Made by a program: the position numbers and the translations under genes. Shown here piece by piece: positions 46,020-57,424 of a DNA stretch of 64,000 nt. Position 1 is the stretch's first letter, and each line of letters opens with the position of its first letter. The notes below the pieces were generated by a model. It was given only the letters and a program-made list of their open reading frames with translations, was not told the origin of the DNA and did not search any database. The DNA is taken from the NCBI RefSeq assembly GCF_018294505.1, contig NC_057809.1:418737485-418801484 (forward strand). The letters run 5' to 3'. Origin of the DNA: Triticum aestivum (Eukaryota > Streptophyta > Magnoliopsida > Poales > Poaceae).

Positions 46020-46699
46020 CTTATGGGAAGCATTCTATTATAGGGAAATGTAATTAATTACTTTGGTAAAAAAGCTAAACAGAAGGACAAGAAAATATTC
46101 ATGTGCATAGAAATACTGGAGTGAGCACCCAGCCAATAACAAATGTCAGAATTTTGGGGATGAAAGATCAGCAGTAAGCATTAAAAAGGAATTGCCAACC
46201 CAAGGAATCCCCTAGCAGAACATGCAATGGCATATTTGTGTCTATTCATCGCAATAGGAGGAAAAAGGATTGCATGCAATTGACAAAAGAAAAACAACAA
46301 TAATTAGCTCTGTAGTGGGAACAATAACTGTCACAAGTGTGAGTGATTGGACATAGTGATGCCTTGTGCCACTGTCGAAATAAGGAACAGATCAAAGAAG
46401 AAAAACATCAACTGTATATATGCATCTGAATATGTATCTTTGCATGGAGAAAAAAAAATAGCCATTGTGTCTCACGTGTGTGCGTGTCGGCTTGCCGCTG
46501 AAGAATCGACGAAGCCAGAGCAGCCTACTTCCTATAATAGTGCATCTCGCCGGAATAGCTAGATTTGCTAGTGTATTGCTTCATGCTAGAAATCGGTTAG
46601 CGTTTATGTACAGTCGGTACACGTGCTGCTTCTGGTAGCAATACACAATACCACAACTAAGTCATAGCACTAATCAACATGCTGCTTCTGGATAAAATA

Positions 46700-47160
46700 A
46701 GAATCCAACCAACATAAGCATCACCAGAACGGATCTGCTTCTATTCTACTCAAGCTGTTGTTCATTCTTCTGCTGTTACTACTCCAGCAACTGAAATGAA
46801 AAGGATTTGACATTAACAAGTAGAAAGAATATAAAGCTATGGAGATGTAGTACCAATCTACTAGCTAATAAAAAATTAACATTTATATTTACCTGCAGAA
46901 CGAAGAACCGTGGCGGCCTGTTCGCAGAACCAGAGAGCGGCCGGCTGGGAAGGAGGCGAGGATCCACGAGCGTTGAGCTAGTGCTGAATCGCGAGAGGGG
47001 GTGGGGGTGGAGGAGGACGGCCGCGAGCTGATCTGGGAGCCTGAGAGTGGGGAGGAGGTGAGGAATCCGATCTAATCTACCTCAAACTGCGCCACCTGCG
47101 ACGAAACGGCTAGAACCTAGAAGCCATCGGAGAGGAGATGGATCAGCATCTTTGCTGCGC
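46700..47160 (-). pseudogene. 5' exons with a GT-AG intron in the Mutator-like element
   Basis: On the minus strand a GC-rich, untranslated-like exon runs from about 47160 and ends TTCTGCAG at 46893. A 102-bp AT-rich intron (46892-46791) begins GTAAATATAAATG and ends CTTTTCATTTCAG. The next exon starts TTGCTGGAGTAG and carries a small start, MNNSLSRIEADPF, before a GTGATG donor-like site. The base-composition step at the boundary, from GC-rich exon to AT-rich intron, supports a genuine grass-gene 5' end. Confidence 0.5.
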
Positions 47161-47320
47161 GAGCCCGCCCAGCTTGGCTCAGGATCTTGGTCGTCGCCGT
47201 CGCCGCCGCCGCCGAGAAATTTTCGATCCTGTGTCGTCGGTGTGTAAGGATTTGGTACAGACTAGGGAGGGCACCGGGTGCAAATTTGCTTGTATGTTGG
47301 ACCTCTTTGCAAATTTTGTG

Positions 47321-47427
47321 CGAAGATCCCTCCATCCAGACCCGTGCCATTGATCTCTCATCCAATGGCCCAACATCGTTTTTTCTATTTTTTCACTACA
47401 AGCTCAGATTCTACACAAGTCGTTCCC
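47321..47427 (-). repeat. Right terminal inverted repeat of the Mutator-like element
   Basis: This is the reverse complement of the left end with scattered differences. It ends CGTTCCC immediately before the duplicated GTTTGTATA. Confidence 0.9.
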
Positions 47428-47436
47428 GTTTGTATA

Positions 47437-48480
47437 GCACACTTTTTGGAGCACCCCTTAGCATGGCTATAGAAAAATGCTTAAATTAGCCGTTTTCAGC
47501 GAGTCAAGCCTGAGCGGGTGCAAAAAGGCTCCACCGAGTGCACGTGATGCCTCTAACAGTGCGTCTGGTATGTAGGTTTGCACATATTTATGTTCTACTC
47601 ACATTCTTAACCCCCCTCACATAATTCCTTCTAATCTACACAAATTGGCTCAGAAGAAAAAACACTGTTGAATGTTCTACGTACGTCATGTGTAAAATTC
47701 GGTGAAGAAAAACATTCCTAATGCTCTAGGATAAATAAACAACAGAATACTATTTCTGAAAGTATTTTGGAGCAATGTTTTTTCCCAAAAGCAATCAGAA
47801 TGTTTTTCTTCATTAAAATTTGCAGGTACTTAGAACATTTAACAATGTGTTAAAAAAATTCAGAATCTCCTGGTTTTTGCCAATTTTTTTATTTTATTGT
47901 TCATGGTGGGTACATTTGAGCTCAGAAGCAGAATAACACTTTAGACGATAAGCATACCTTTTGGAACTGAACACCTTATTTGCAGCTGGTCTGGAAAAGC
48001 TATATATCACATGTATGGAACGCCACAGGCGAATCGTCGCCTACATGGCGATGGGCGTGGGCTTGCCAAATAGCAGGAGACCTTTAAACGTCTATGTTCC
48101 CGTGTATTTTTAGCACCAGTATTTGGTAGATATTCCTATGAATTGTTCTAGGAGTACGATTTATTTGGTTCATAATGTTCTTTGAATCTTTTTTCCCATG
48201 TCCTTCTCTTTTCCAATTTTATTTTATCTGTTTCTTCTTTCTTTTTCATCTTTTTTTCTTCTCATTTTCATGTTTCCTTAAAATAAATATGCGAACACTA
48301 CTAGAACTATAAGAATATTTAGTTTAAATTATTTTCACATTCTTATTTTTATTATTCATATTTCTATTTTTACATTTTCTATTTTCCATTTCCCTGTGTT
48401 TTGCTTTTTCAAGTTTTGTTTTTGTAGTTTTTCCTATTCATATTTTTTTTAAAATATAATATTTTTTAACTGGATGAATT
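47437..48480. other. Unassigned AT-rich sequence with pyrimidine-rich tract
   Basis: No gene or terminal repeat recognised. A pyrimidine-rich stretch lies at 48185-48270 and 48340-48420. No frame on either strand has coding features. Confidence 0.4.
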
Positions 48481-48830
48481 TGTTCTAAAATGCTCATAAA
48501 ATTTTAAAAATGACGCAAACTTCTTTTATAGCTTTAAATGTTTTTAATCACATGAATATTCTTAGGTATATGAATATTTTCAAAAACGTGCGTCAACAAT
48601 ACAAAACTTATTCGAACACTTTTAAAAAATACATTGACATTTTAATATATACGAACACCTATGTAAACAAATGGATATTTTATAAAATATGTGTGAATAA
48701 TTTTTAAAATTACCTCGCCATTTTTAAGCATACATGAGAAGTTTTAAGAAATACATGAATATTTTCAAAATATGTGAAACTTTTTCCAAAAAAGTACATG
48801 AATATTTCTTTAAACACATGTGAGCAGCCG
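48481..48830. repeat. Degenerate ACATGAATATTTTCAAAA repeats
   Basis: Short variants of ACATGAATATTTTC with A-rich spacers recur at roughly 30-60 bp over 350 bp. They resemble, on the other strand, the motif array to the right (49100-49925). Confidence 0.5.
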
Positions 48831-49020
48831 CAATGTTGGGCCCGACCCACTGCAGGCGAGCGCTCCGTCAGCGTCGCTAATTGAGGGGCTCCGTTATCTC
48901 AAAAAACAAAATGAGGGGCTCCGCAATGTCTCGCTTTAAGCGAGACCTAGGGAAACCATCGCATCAGGGCATCTCCGGATGGGCCGGCCCAGGTACGCTG
49001 GAGGGCACATCCTCTTTTTT
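48831..49020. other. GC-richer island between two motif arrays
   Basis: Contains GGCCCGACCCACTGCAGGCG and ATGGGCCGGCCCAG. The palindrome GGGCCGGCCC appears again at 50220 next to the tandem array. No gene is recognised. Confidence 0.4.
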
Positions 49021-49099
49021 TCTGTTTTTATATCAAGTTTGTTGTTTCGTTTATATATTTACTTTTTTATTTTGTTTACATTTCCAAAAATTACAACCA

Positions 49100-49925
49100 T
49101 ATATATTAAAACATAAAAATACTTTACTTAATGTTTGGGGAAATGTTAATCATGCATTTGAAAATGTTAAATCTGTAGGGAAAAATGTTGACCATGTATA
49201 CGTTGTTGAAGAAGTACTTGAAAATATTGAATAAGTCTTAAAATATGTTGAATGAGTATTTGAAAAATGTTGAACAATTATATTTCAAAATGTTGAATAA
49301 GTATTAAAAATGTTGAATGAATATTTGAAAAAATGTTGAACAAGCGTTCGGACAGTGTTGAACGTGTATATAAAAAAAATCATCACTTATAAAAAATGAT
49401 GAATTTTTCAGGTCATGTATATAAAAATGTTAATCAAGCAATTCAAAATAAATATTGAACAAGTATTTCCAAAATGTTAATAAAGCACTTAGAAATGTTA
49501 AATGTGTATAGAAAAAAGTGGACCATGTATTAAAAAAATGATGACATTTTTTGATCATGTATATAAAAATGTTAATCAAGCATTTAAAAAATGTTGAACG
49601 AGTGTTTTAAAAATGTACATCAATCGTTTGGAAAATGTTAAATGTGTATAGAATTTTTTTGACCATGTATTCAACAAATTTTAATCTTTTTATTTGTAAA
49701 CTGTTAATCAAGTAGTTTAAAAAATGTTTAAAATGTATATAAAAAATGTTTAAAATGTATTCCAAAACTGTTAATGTTGTATTTGAAAAAAATGTTAGTC
49801 AAAAGTTTGAGAATGTTAAAACATGTATAGAAAAAATGTTGATCATGTGTTACAAAAATGTTTAATTTGTATTGAAAAAAAAATGTTAGATGTGTATTAG
49901 AAAAATGTTTTGACATATACAGAAA
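49100..49925. repeat. Degenerate AAATGTTGAACAAGTATTTG array
   Basis: About 25 irregular copies of a 25-40 bp motif with AAAATGTT, a GAAC/AATC variant and AAGTATTTGA or GTGTATA. Spacing varies, so this is a degenerate interspersed motif array and not a satellite. Frames crossing it are low-complexity. Confidence 0.75.
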
Positions 49926-50145
49926 TGTAGAATAATAACCAAAAGAACAAAAAAAACTGAAAAAATAAACAACATAAAGAAAAATAAAAAATAAAATAAA
50001 AAATTAAGAAAAATGCCAAAAATATGAAGAAAAGAAACAGAGAAGAAACGAAAAAACAAAAAGAAACAAAGAAACCAGCTTGAATCCTCAAGAAGGGTGC
50101 GCCGCTGTTACTTATGGCGGATGGGATCTAACGGAGTGGCTAGCA
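49926..50145. other. Purine-rich tract and unique sequence before the tandem array
   Basis: A long A-rich, purine-rich run (49925-50080) followed by about 65 bp of moderate GC unique sequence that ends at the first tandem unit. No gene. Confidence 0.4.
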
Positions 50146-50245
50146 GCGCCTGGTTTCTCCTCGCAGACTAGAGATCGACTCCCATTTCATCTGCTTTTTA
50201 TTTTGTTCCGCGCGCGAATGGGCCGGCCCAATACAACGTGAGTTA

Positions 50246-50481
50246 CTCCCTCCTTTCATCTATATAGGGCCTAATGCGTTTTTAAGACCACTTTTAACTA
50301 TTGACAAGATTAATAGTACATGACATACATAATGTGAAAATTATATCATTGAAAGCTCCTTTCACACACGAATTTAACGGTGTGCTTTGTGTAAGTTGCA
50401 TGTCATATATTATTGCTTTAATATTTGATCAAAGTTAGCCTCGAAAAACGCATTAGACCCTATATAGATGGAAGGAGGGAG
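50246..50481. mobile_element. Stowaway MITE, unit 1
   Basis: This 236-bp element opens CTCCCTCCTTTCATCTATAT and closes with its complement (ATATAGATGGAAGGAGGGAG), flanked by TA on both sides. These are the marks of Stowaway (Tc1/mariner) MITEs. No transposase. Confidence 0.9.
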
Positions 50482-51149
50482 TAGGAGAAACTTTCAGCCA
50501 AAGCTGGCTACTGTCTAGCTTAATGCCAGACATAGGGCTCATGCTAACAGAGAAATATAGACATGCCCCACTTCCATAGGAGCTAGTCCTCACTGAAAAT
50601 TATGAACTTATGAGAAAAAGGAAAGGAAACAAAAAGGAAAATACAAAAGGAAAAGGAAAATGTAGAAAAAGAAGCATAAAATTAAAAAATCAGAAAAACC
50701 AAAAAAACCTGAAAAGAAAACAAACAAAATAAAAAAACATAAAACCCAATACAGGGAACCTTTAAGAAGGTTACCGAAACCGGCTAACTCGCACTTGAGG
50801 TGGGTTGGCCCGTGGTGTGTGTGTCGCTTGCTCGTAAACTTCATGTGCAAAAGGTGGACAATCTCACGTAGAATGTGTTTTATTTATATCATTAGAATCA
50901 TAGTACAAGTCATATACACATCGACCTGACAAAATTGAAAACGATAGCAGAATGATATCTTTTGCACAAAGGAACATTGCCCAAGAAAGAAAAATACAAT
51001 TAAGACCTAAGAATCCTCTGAACTTGACATCAACAACCATCACCCTACCAGCGCCTGGTTTCTCCTCGCAGACCAGAGATCGACTCCCATTTCATCTGCT
51101 TTTTATTTTGTTCCGCGCGCGAATGGCCGATCCAATACAACGTGAGTTA

Positions 51150-51385
51150 CTCCCTCCTTTCATCTATATAGGGCCTAATGCGTTTTTAAGACCGCTTTTG
51201 ACTATTGACAAGATTAATATTACATGACATACATAATGTGAAAATTATATCATTGAAAGCTCATTTCACACATGAATTTAACGATGTGCTTTGTGTAAGT
51301 TGCATGTCATATGTTATTGCTTTAATATTTGGTCAAAGTTAGCCTCGAAAAACGCATTAGGCCCTATATAGATGGAAGGAGGGAG
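51150..51385. mobile_element. Stowaway MITE, unit 2
   Basis: Same element at the same position within the second tandem unit, flanked by TA. Its B-type bases (GCTCATTTCACACATG) match unit 4. Confidence 0.9.
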
Positions 51386-52073
51386 TAGGAGAAACTTTCA
51401 GCCAAAGCTGGCTACTGTCTAGCTTAATGCCAGACATAGCGCTCATGCTAACAGAGAGATATAGACATGCCCCACTTCCATAGGAGCTAGTCCTCACTGA
51501 AAATTATGAACTTATGAGAAAAAGGAAAGGAAACAAAAAGGAAAATACAAAAGGAAAAGGAAAATGTAGAAAAAGAATCATAAAATTAAAAAATCAGAAA
51601 AAACAAAAAAACCTGAAAAGAAAACAAACAAAATAAAAAAACATAAAACCCGATACAAGGAACCTTTAAGAAGGTTTCCGAAACCGGCTAACTCGCACTT
51701 GAGGTGGGTTGGCCCGTGGTGTGTGTGTCGCTTGCTCGTAAACTTCATGTGCAAAAGGTGGACAATCTCACGTAGAATGTGTTTTTTATGGTAATACGTG
51801 TTTTATTTATATCATTAGGATCATAGTACAAGTCATATACACATCGACCTGACAAAATTGAAAAAGATAGCAGAACGATATCTTTTGCACAAAGGAACAT
51901 TGCCCAAGAAAGAAAAATACAATTAAGACCTAAGAATCCTCTGAACTTGACATCAACACCCATCACCCTACCAGTGCCTGGTTTCTCCTCGTAGACCAGA
52001 GATCGACTCCCATTTCATCTGCTTTTTATTTTGTTCCGCGCGCGAATGGGCCGGCCCAATACAACGTGAGTTA

Positions 52074-52307
52074 CTCCCTCCTTTCATCTATATAGGGCCT
52101 AATGCGTTTTTAAGACTGCTTTTGACTATTGACAAGATTAATAGTACATGACATACATAATGTGAAAATTATATCATTGAAAGCTCCTTTCACACACGAA
52201 TTTAACGGTGTGCTTTGTGTAAGTTGCATGTCATATATTATTGCTTTAATATTTGGTCAAAGTTAGCGTCGAAAAACGCATTACCCTATATAGATGGAAG
52301 GAGGGAG
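52074..52307. mobile_element. Stowaway MITE, unit 3
   Basis: Same position in the third unit. It has a short deletion near the right end (CATTACCCTATATAG in place of CATTAGGCCC). Confidence 0.9.
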
Positions 52308-52993
52308 TAGGAGAAACTTTCAGCCAAAGCTGGCTACTGTCTAGCTTAATGCCAGACATAGCGCTCATGCTAACAGAGAGATATAGACATGCCCCACTTC
52401 CATAGGAGCTAGTCCTCACTGAAAATTATGAACTTATGAGAAAAAGGAAAGGAAACAAAAAGGAAAATACAAAAGGAAAAGGAAAATGTAGAAAAAGAAG
52501 CATAAAATTAAAAAAATCAGAAAAAACAAAAAAACCTGAAAAGAAAACAAACAAAATAAAAAAACATAAAACACAATACAGGGAACCTTTAAGAAGGTTT
52601 CCGAAACCAGCTAACTCGCACTTGAGGTGGGGCCCGTGGTGTGTGTGTCGCTTGCTCGTAAACTTCATGTGCAAAAGGTGGACAATCTCACGTAGAATGT
52701 GTTTTTTTATGGTAATACATGTTTTATTTATATCATTAGAATAATAGTACAAGTCATATACACATCGACCTGACAAAATTGAAAAAGATAGCAGAATGAT
52801 ATCTTTTGCACAAAGGAACATTGCCCAAGAAAGAAAAATACAATTAAGACCTAAGAATCCTCTGAACTTGACATCAACACCCATCACCCTACCAGCGCCT
52901 GGTTTATCCTCGCAGACCAGAGATCGACTCCCATTTCATCTGCTTTTTATTTTGTTCCGCGCGCGAATGGCTGGCCCAATACAACGTGAGTTA

Positions 52994-53229
52994 CTCCCTC
53001 CTTTCATCTATATAGGGCCTAATGCGTTTTTAAGACCGCTTTTGACTATTGACAAGATTAATATTACATGACATACATAATGTGAAAATTATATCATTGA
53101 AAGCTCATTTCACACATGAATTTAACGATGTGCTTTGTGTAAGTTGCATGTCATATGTTATTGCTTTAATATTTGGTCAAAGTTAGCCTCGAAAAACGCA
53201 TTAGGCCCTATATAGATGGAAGGAGGGAG
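52994..53229. mobile_element. Stowaway MITE, unit 4
   Basis: B-type copy in the fourth unit, matching the unit 2 copy at diagnostic sites. Confidence 0.9.
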
Positions 53230-53917
53230 TAGGAGAAACTTTCAGCCAAAGCTGGCTACTGTCTAGCTTAATGCCAGACATAGCGCTCATGCTAACAGAG
53301 AGATATAGACATGCCCCACTTCCATAGGAGCTAGTCCTCACTGAAAATTATGAACTTATGAGAAAAAGGAAAGGAAACAAAAAGGAAAATACAAAAGGAA
53401 AAGGAAAATGTAGAAAAAGAATCATAAAATTAAAAAATCAGAAAAAACAAAAAAACCTGAAAAGAAAACAAACAAAATAAAAAAACATAAAACCCGATAC
53501 AGGGAACCTTTAAGAAGGTTTCCGAAACCGGCTAACTCGCACTTGAGGTGGGTTGGCCCGTGGTGTGTGTGTCGCTTGCTCGTAAACTTCATGTGCAAAA
53601 GGTGGACAATCTCACGTAGAATGTGTTTTTTATGGTAATACGTGTTTTATTTATATCATTAGAATCATAGTACAAGTCATATACACATCGACCTGACAAA
53701 ATTGAAAAAGATAGCAGAACGATATCTTTTGCACAAAGGAACATTGCCCAAGAAAGAAAAATACAATTAAGACCTAAGAATCCTCTGAACTTGACATCAA
53801 CACCCATCACCCTACCAGTGCCTGGTTTCTCCTCGTAGACCAGAGATCGACTCCCATTTCATCTGCTTTTTATTTTGTTCCGCGCGCGAATGGGCCGGCC
53901 CAATACAACGTGAGTTA

Positions 53918-54152
53918 CTCCCTCCTTTCATATATATAGGGCCTAATGCGTTTTAAGACCGCTTTTGACTATTGACAAGATTAATAGTACATGACATACA
54001 TAATGTGAAAATTATATCATTGAAAGCTCCTTTCACACACGAATTTAACGGTGTGCTTTGTGTAAGTTGCATGTCATATATTATTGCTTTAATATTTGGT
54101 CAAAGTTAGCCTCGAAAAACGCATTAGGCCCTATATAGATGGAAGGAGGGAG
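53918..54152. mobile_element. Stowaway MITE, unit 5
   Basis: A-type copy in the fifth unit, with one base missing in the T run near its start and CATATATATAG in place of CATCTATATAG. Confidence 0.9.
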
Positions 54153-54739
54153 TAGGAGAAACTTTCAGCCAAAGCTGGCTACTGTCTAGCTTAATGCCAG
54201 ACATAGCGCTCATGCTAACAGAGAGATATAGACATGCCCCACTTCCATAGGAGCTAGTCCTCACTGAAAATTATGAACTTATGAGAAAAAGGAAAGGAAA
54301 CAAAAAGGAAAATACAAAAGGAAAAGGAAAATGTAGAAAAAGAATCATAAAATTAAAAAATCAGAAAAAACAAAAAAACCTGAAAAGAAAACAAACAAAA
54401 TAAAAAAACATAAAACCCAATACAGGGAACCTTTAAGAAGGTTTCCGAAACCGGCTAACTCGCACTTGAGGTGGGTTGGCCCATGGTGTGTGTGTCGCTT
54501 GCTCGTAAACTTCATGTGCAAAAGGTGGACAATCTCACGTAGAATGTGTTTTTTATGATAATACGTGTTTTATTTATATCATTAGAATAATAGTACAAGT
54601 CATATACACATCGACCTGACAAAATTGAAAAAGATAGCAGAACGATATCTTTTGCACAAAGGAACATTGCCCAAGAAAGAAAAATACAATTAAGACCTAA
54701 GAATCCTCTGAACTTGACATCAACACCCATCACCCTACC

Positions 54740-55430
54740 CGCCACTGGCACCACCACAGCAGCCACCAAAGAAAAAACATGACGGATCAGCTCCTCACCC
54801 GAGCTCTATGTGTCTCCGTCAGTGATATGTAGCTTTGCGGACCTCCAAGGTGGCTCACCCATGGTGAAACCATTACCGTTGAATGAATCACACCGGGGCA
54901 ACACCTCGGGCACGCCACTGAACTCCAGATCTGGCAGTCCCGCATGAATAAGACCTCGAAGGAGGAAACCATATCTTTCATGCATGAACCACGAACCCAG
55001 CACACAATCCACCATTTCTTTAGGTCGTTGATTCAGACTACAATATGCATCCGCTCCCGTACTACCCCCATGCACCGCGTCGGTGCTGGAGCAAACATCG
55101 TCGCAATGGCGGAGCCTGAGGACACAGATCCACCACGAGGTTGTCGTCATCGCCATGCCATCCTTACTTGAACAAACTGGTTTCCAAATCCATCCTTAAC
55201 CATAGGATTGATCGCCTCATCGGGGAAGGATCTTAGGAATCTTTATTTAGCGTCGTCATCGTCGCCGCCGAAGGCAAGACGATGAACAACTTAAAAAACT
55301 AGACGAGGAGGGCCAAAAATTGATCCACACACCTGGATCCGGCGACCCCTCTCACCGCTGATGATCGAGGTCATCGGCAGAGGGGAGCTATTGGACGAAC
55401 GACGATGGACGGACTTGACAGGGAACGTTG
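54740..55430 (-). other. Unique sequence beyond the array, gene-like on the minus strand
   Basis: A minus-strand frame at 54806-55156 (116 codons) reads MAMTTTSWWICVL, later LNQRPKEMVDCVLGSWFMHE and LPDLEFSGVPEVLPRC. I do not recognise a family. The array lies downstream of it on the minus strand, and each unit tail has an AATAAA-like site. The array may therefore have amplified the 3' part of a transcribed or transposon-borne unit. Right of 55160 is GC-richer DNA with GTCGTCATCGTCGCCGCCG. No clear gene. Confidence 0.4.
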
Positions 55431-55647
55431 CATGGAAAACAAAAAGAATTCCTATGAAACACCCAAGATCTATTCTATGGAGATGCTAACAACGAGAGGG
55501 AGAGGTGTCTACATACCATTGTAGATCAAAAGCATTAACGATCTAGAGATCGTGATTGGCGTAGTGTTGTACTCCCTCGCGATTCAATCTGATCCAAGCA
55601 CCACACGAGCGGCACCTCTGGGATGTGCAAACATACGACTCGGTGAC
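55431..55647 (-). repeat. Copia LTR end fragment (BARE/Angela-like), antisense
   Basis: Begins AACGTTGCATGG and continues with CCTATGAAACACCCAAGATC, AACAACGAGAGGGAGAG and TACATACC, in the same order as the LTR end at 23992 but clearly diverged. Truncated on both sides, with no partner. Confidence 0.6.
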
Positions 55648-56217
55648 GTTGATTGCTTGTATCTGCGTTGGTAATTACCTAAAGAGGAGAGGATGATGCA
55701 TTACAACAAAGGTAAGTATTTTCCTTGGTTATAAAACCAAGGTTATCAATCCAGTAGGAGAACCAAGCAATACTATGTAACTAGCACCTACACACAAATA
55801 ACAAAAATTTGCAACCCAACGCGTAAGAGGGGTGTCAATCCCTCCTCGGTATTGAGATAAATTAAATTGTATTAGATTTGATAAATAGATCTATTAAAAA
55901 CACAAAATAAAATAAAGAAAGAAAAAGTGCAGCAAGGTATTTTTAGATTTTTAGATAAATAGATATGAAAATAATATGATAGAAAATAGACCCGGAGCCG
56001 TAGATTTCACTAGAAGCTTCTCTCGAGAAAATAGCACACAGTGGGTAAACAAAATTAATGTTGGGCAATTGACAGAAGAGCAAATAATTATGACGATATC
56101 CAAGGCAATGATCATGTATATAGGCATCACGTCTAAGATTAGTAGACCAACTCCTGCATGCATCTACTACTATTACTACACACATCGAACGCTATCCAGC
56201 ATGCATCTAGTGTATTA
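55648..56217 (-). repeat. Athila-type LTR 3' end fragment, antisense
   Basis: The reverse complement aligns with the last 550 bp of the LTR at 62139-63723: CCTACTGGATTGAT, CCTTGG, AAATACTTAC, GCATCATCCTCTCCTCTT and AGCATGCATCTAG-type blocks occur in the same order. It is truncated on both sides and has internal differences. Confidence 0.75.
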
Positions 56218-57424
56218 AGTTCATGGAGAAATGGAGTAATGCAATAAGAACTATCGGATTTCAGGTTCCGGCAAAACCCTTGAGGTTCGAACACTGGGGT
56301 GTGCACAAAGATCTCTCCCCCTCTAGCTCTCGCCCTCACCACAATCTTAAGTCTTAGCGCGTCGAACTCGCAGAACAAAGGGACACAAGATTTATACTGG
56401 TTCGAGGCCACCGTTGCGGTGTAATACCCTACTCCAGTGTGGTGTGGTGGATTGCCTTGTGGGCTGAGGATGAAGAGTTACAAGGGGAAGAACAGCCTCC
56501 TGAGAAGAGGTGTTCTTGTGCTTGGCGAGCTTGTGTGGTGTCTGGTGGTCTGAATGATCCTCCTCCTTGCTAAGGTGGTGTCTAGTCCTATTTATAGAGG
56601 CCCTGGTCCTCTTCCCAAATATTGAGAGGGAAGAGATCCCACAACGGCCAAGTTTGAAGGGGGGACAGCTAGTACAAGTTATCCTGACAAAAGTAGTCTT
56701 CGCCTGCCAAAGGCTCTGGTGGTGACACCACCTTGGGCTCTACGGTGACCTCCGTCCTGCCGTCCTGCTGGTCTTGGTCTTGTTGCACCGATATGGAAAC
56801 CTTTGCTTGATGCCTCGGGACTCCGCGCATGAGCTTGCCTCTTTAGCACCAAAGAGGAATCGAGGACACTGCACGTGCTGGCGCCCGCCTGGTGCCCGCC
56901 TGGCCTTGGTCGTCATGGCTTACGTCACGGGGACCTCGCGAGGTCTCCCTTGCCTTGATCTCTCCGCCCCTCACGAACCAGCCTGGTGAGGCTGCCCCCG
57001 AGGAGGTCTTGTGTCGTCCGCCTCGTGAGGGTCTTGAGTGCTTGCTGGTGAAGATGGGCCGCATAGGGCCGCTGGTGGAGCCACGCCATGGGTCGCAGGC
57101 AAGCAAGTCTGGGGACCCCCATTCCCAGAACACCGACAGTAGCCCCGGGCCCAAGGCGTGCTCGGACTTGGCTTTGAGGCGATGCCAAGGGGCAAGTGAG
57201 GGGCGTCGCGGGCCATAACATCCTGCGGCCTCGATTGATGTGTGGCGGTTGATTGGACGTGGGCGTCCCTGCTTCCCGGCGCTGCCTCGGTAACCGCCCG
57301 ACTTGACAAGTCCTTGCTGCATGCAGAAAAAAGGTCATCATTACCTTAGATCATGGAGGCCGGCGGTTGGCCTCCTCTTGGCTATAAATGGGAAGGGGGA
57401 GCGGAGCTCCCGTTGATGAGGCTA
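56218..57424 (-). repeat. Unclassified LTR-like fragment, antisense
   Basis: Contains a minus-strand TATA-like CCTCTATAAATAGG at about 56583-56596 next to a GAGGCCACCGTTGCGGTG and TACTCCAGTGTGG region, and a CAGTAGCCCCGGGC phrase near 57137, all usual in grass gypsy LTRs. Overlapping frames at 56843-57341 are due to GC content. LTR ends could not be placed. Confidence 0.45.

Larger units (their letters stand above)
44283..47427. mobile_element. Mutator-like element carrying gene-like sequence
   Basis: This 3,145-bp element has imperfect inverted ends of about 105 bp (44283-44389 and 47321-47427). Both begin GGG(G/A)ACGACTTGTGTAG and continue GAATCTGAGCTTG. It is flanked by the perfect 9-bp duplication GTTTGTATA (44274-44282 and 47428-47436). 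Long inverted ends with a 9-bp duplication define Mutator-like elements. No MURA-type transposase is visible. The interior instead has minus-strand exon-like segments, so it looks like a Pack-MULE type. Confidence 0.88.
50146..54739. repeat. Five-copy tandem array (about 0.92-kb unit), alternating types A-B-A-B-A
   Basis: Units are 50146-51050, 51051-51973, 51974-52894, 52895-53817 and 53818-54739. Each starts GCGCCTGGTT or GTGCCTGGTT and contains a Stowaway MITE, a CAGCCAAAGCTGGCTACTG block, a purine-rich run, TTGAGGTGGG..GCCCGTGGTG and a common tail ending CATCACCCTACC. Units 1, 3 and 5 read GAATGGGCCGGCCCAATAC and GAATTTAACGGTGTGC. Units 2 and 4 differ there (GAATGGCC or GAATGGCTGG, and GAATTTAACGATGTGC). 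The minus-strand tail carries AATAAA-like bases. The repeating short frames it encodes are not convincing proteins. Confidence 0.95.

Noticed and set aside
50608..50850. Repeated short minus-strand frames in the tandem units as a conserved protein family
   Set aside because: They are identical because the DNA is tandemly duplicated. They run through purine/pyrimidine-rich low-complexity sequence and have different ends in different units.
56843..57341. Overlapping frames of 108-159 codons on both strands as genes
   Set aside because: They mirror each other in GC-rich LTR-like DNA and have no domains.
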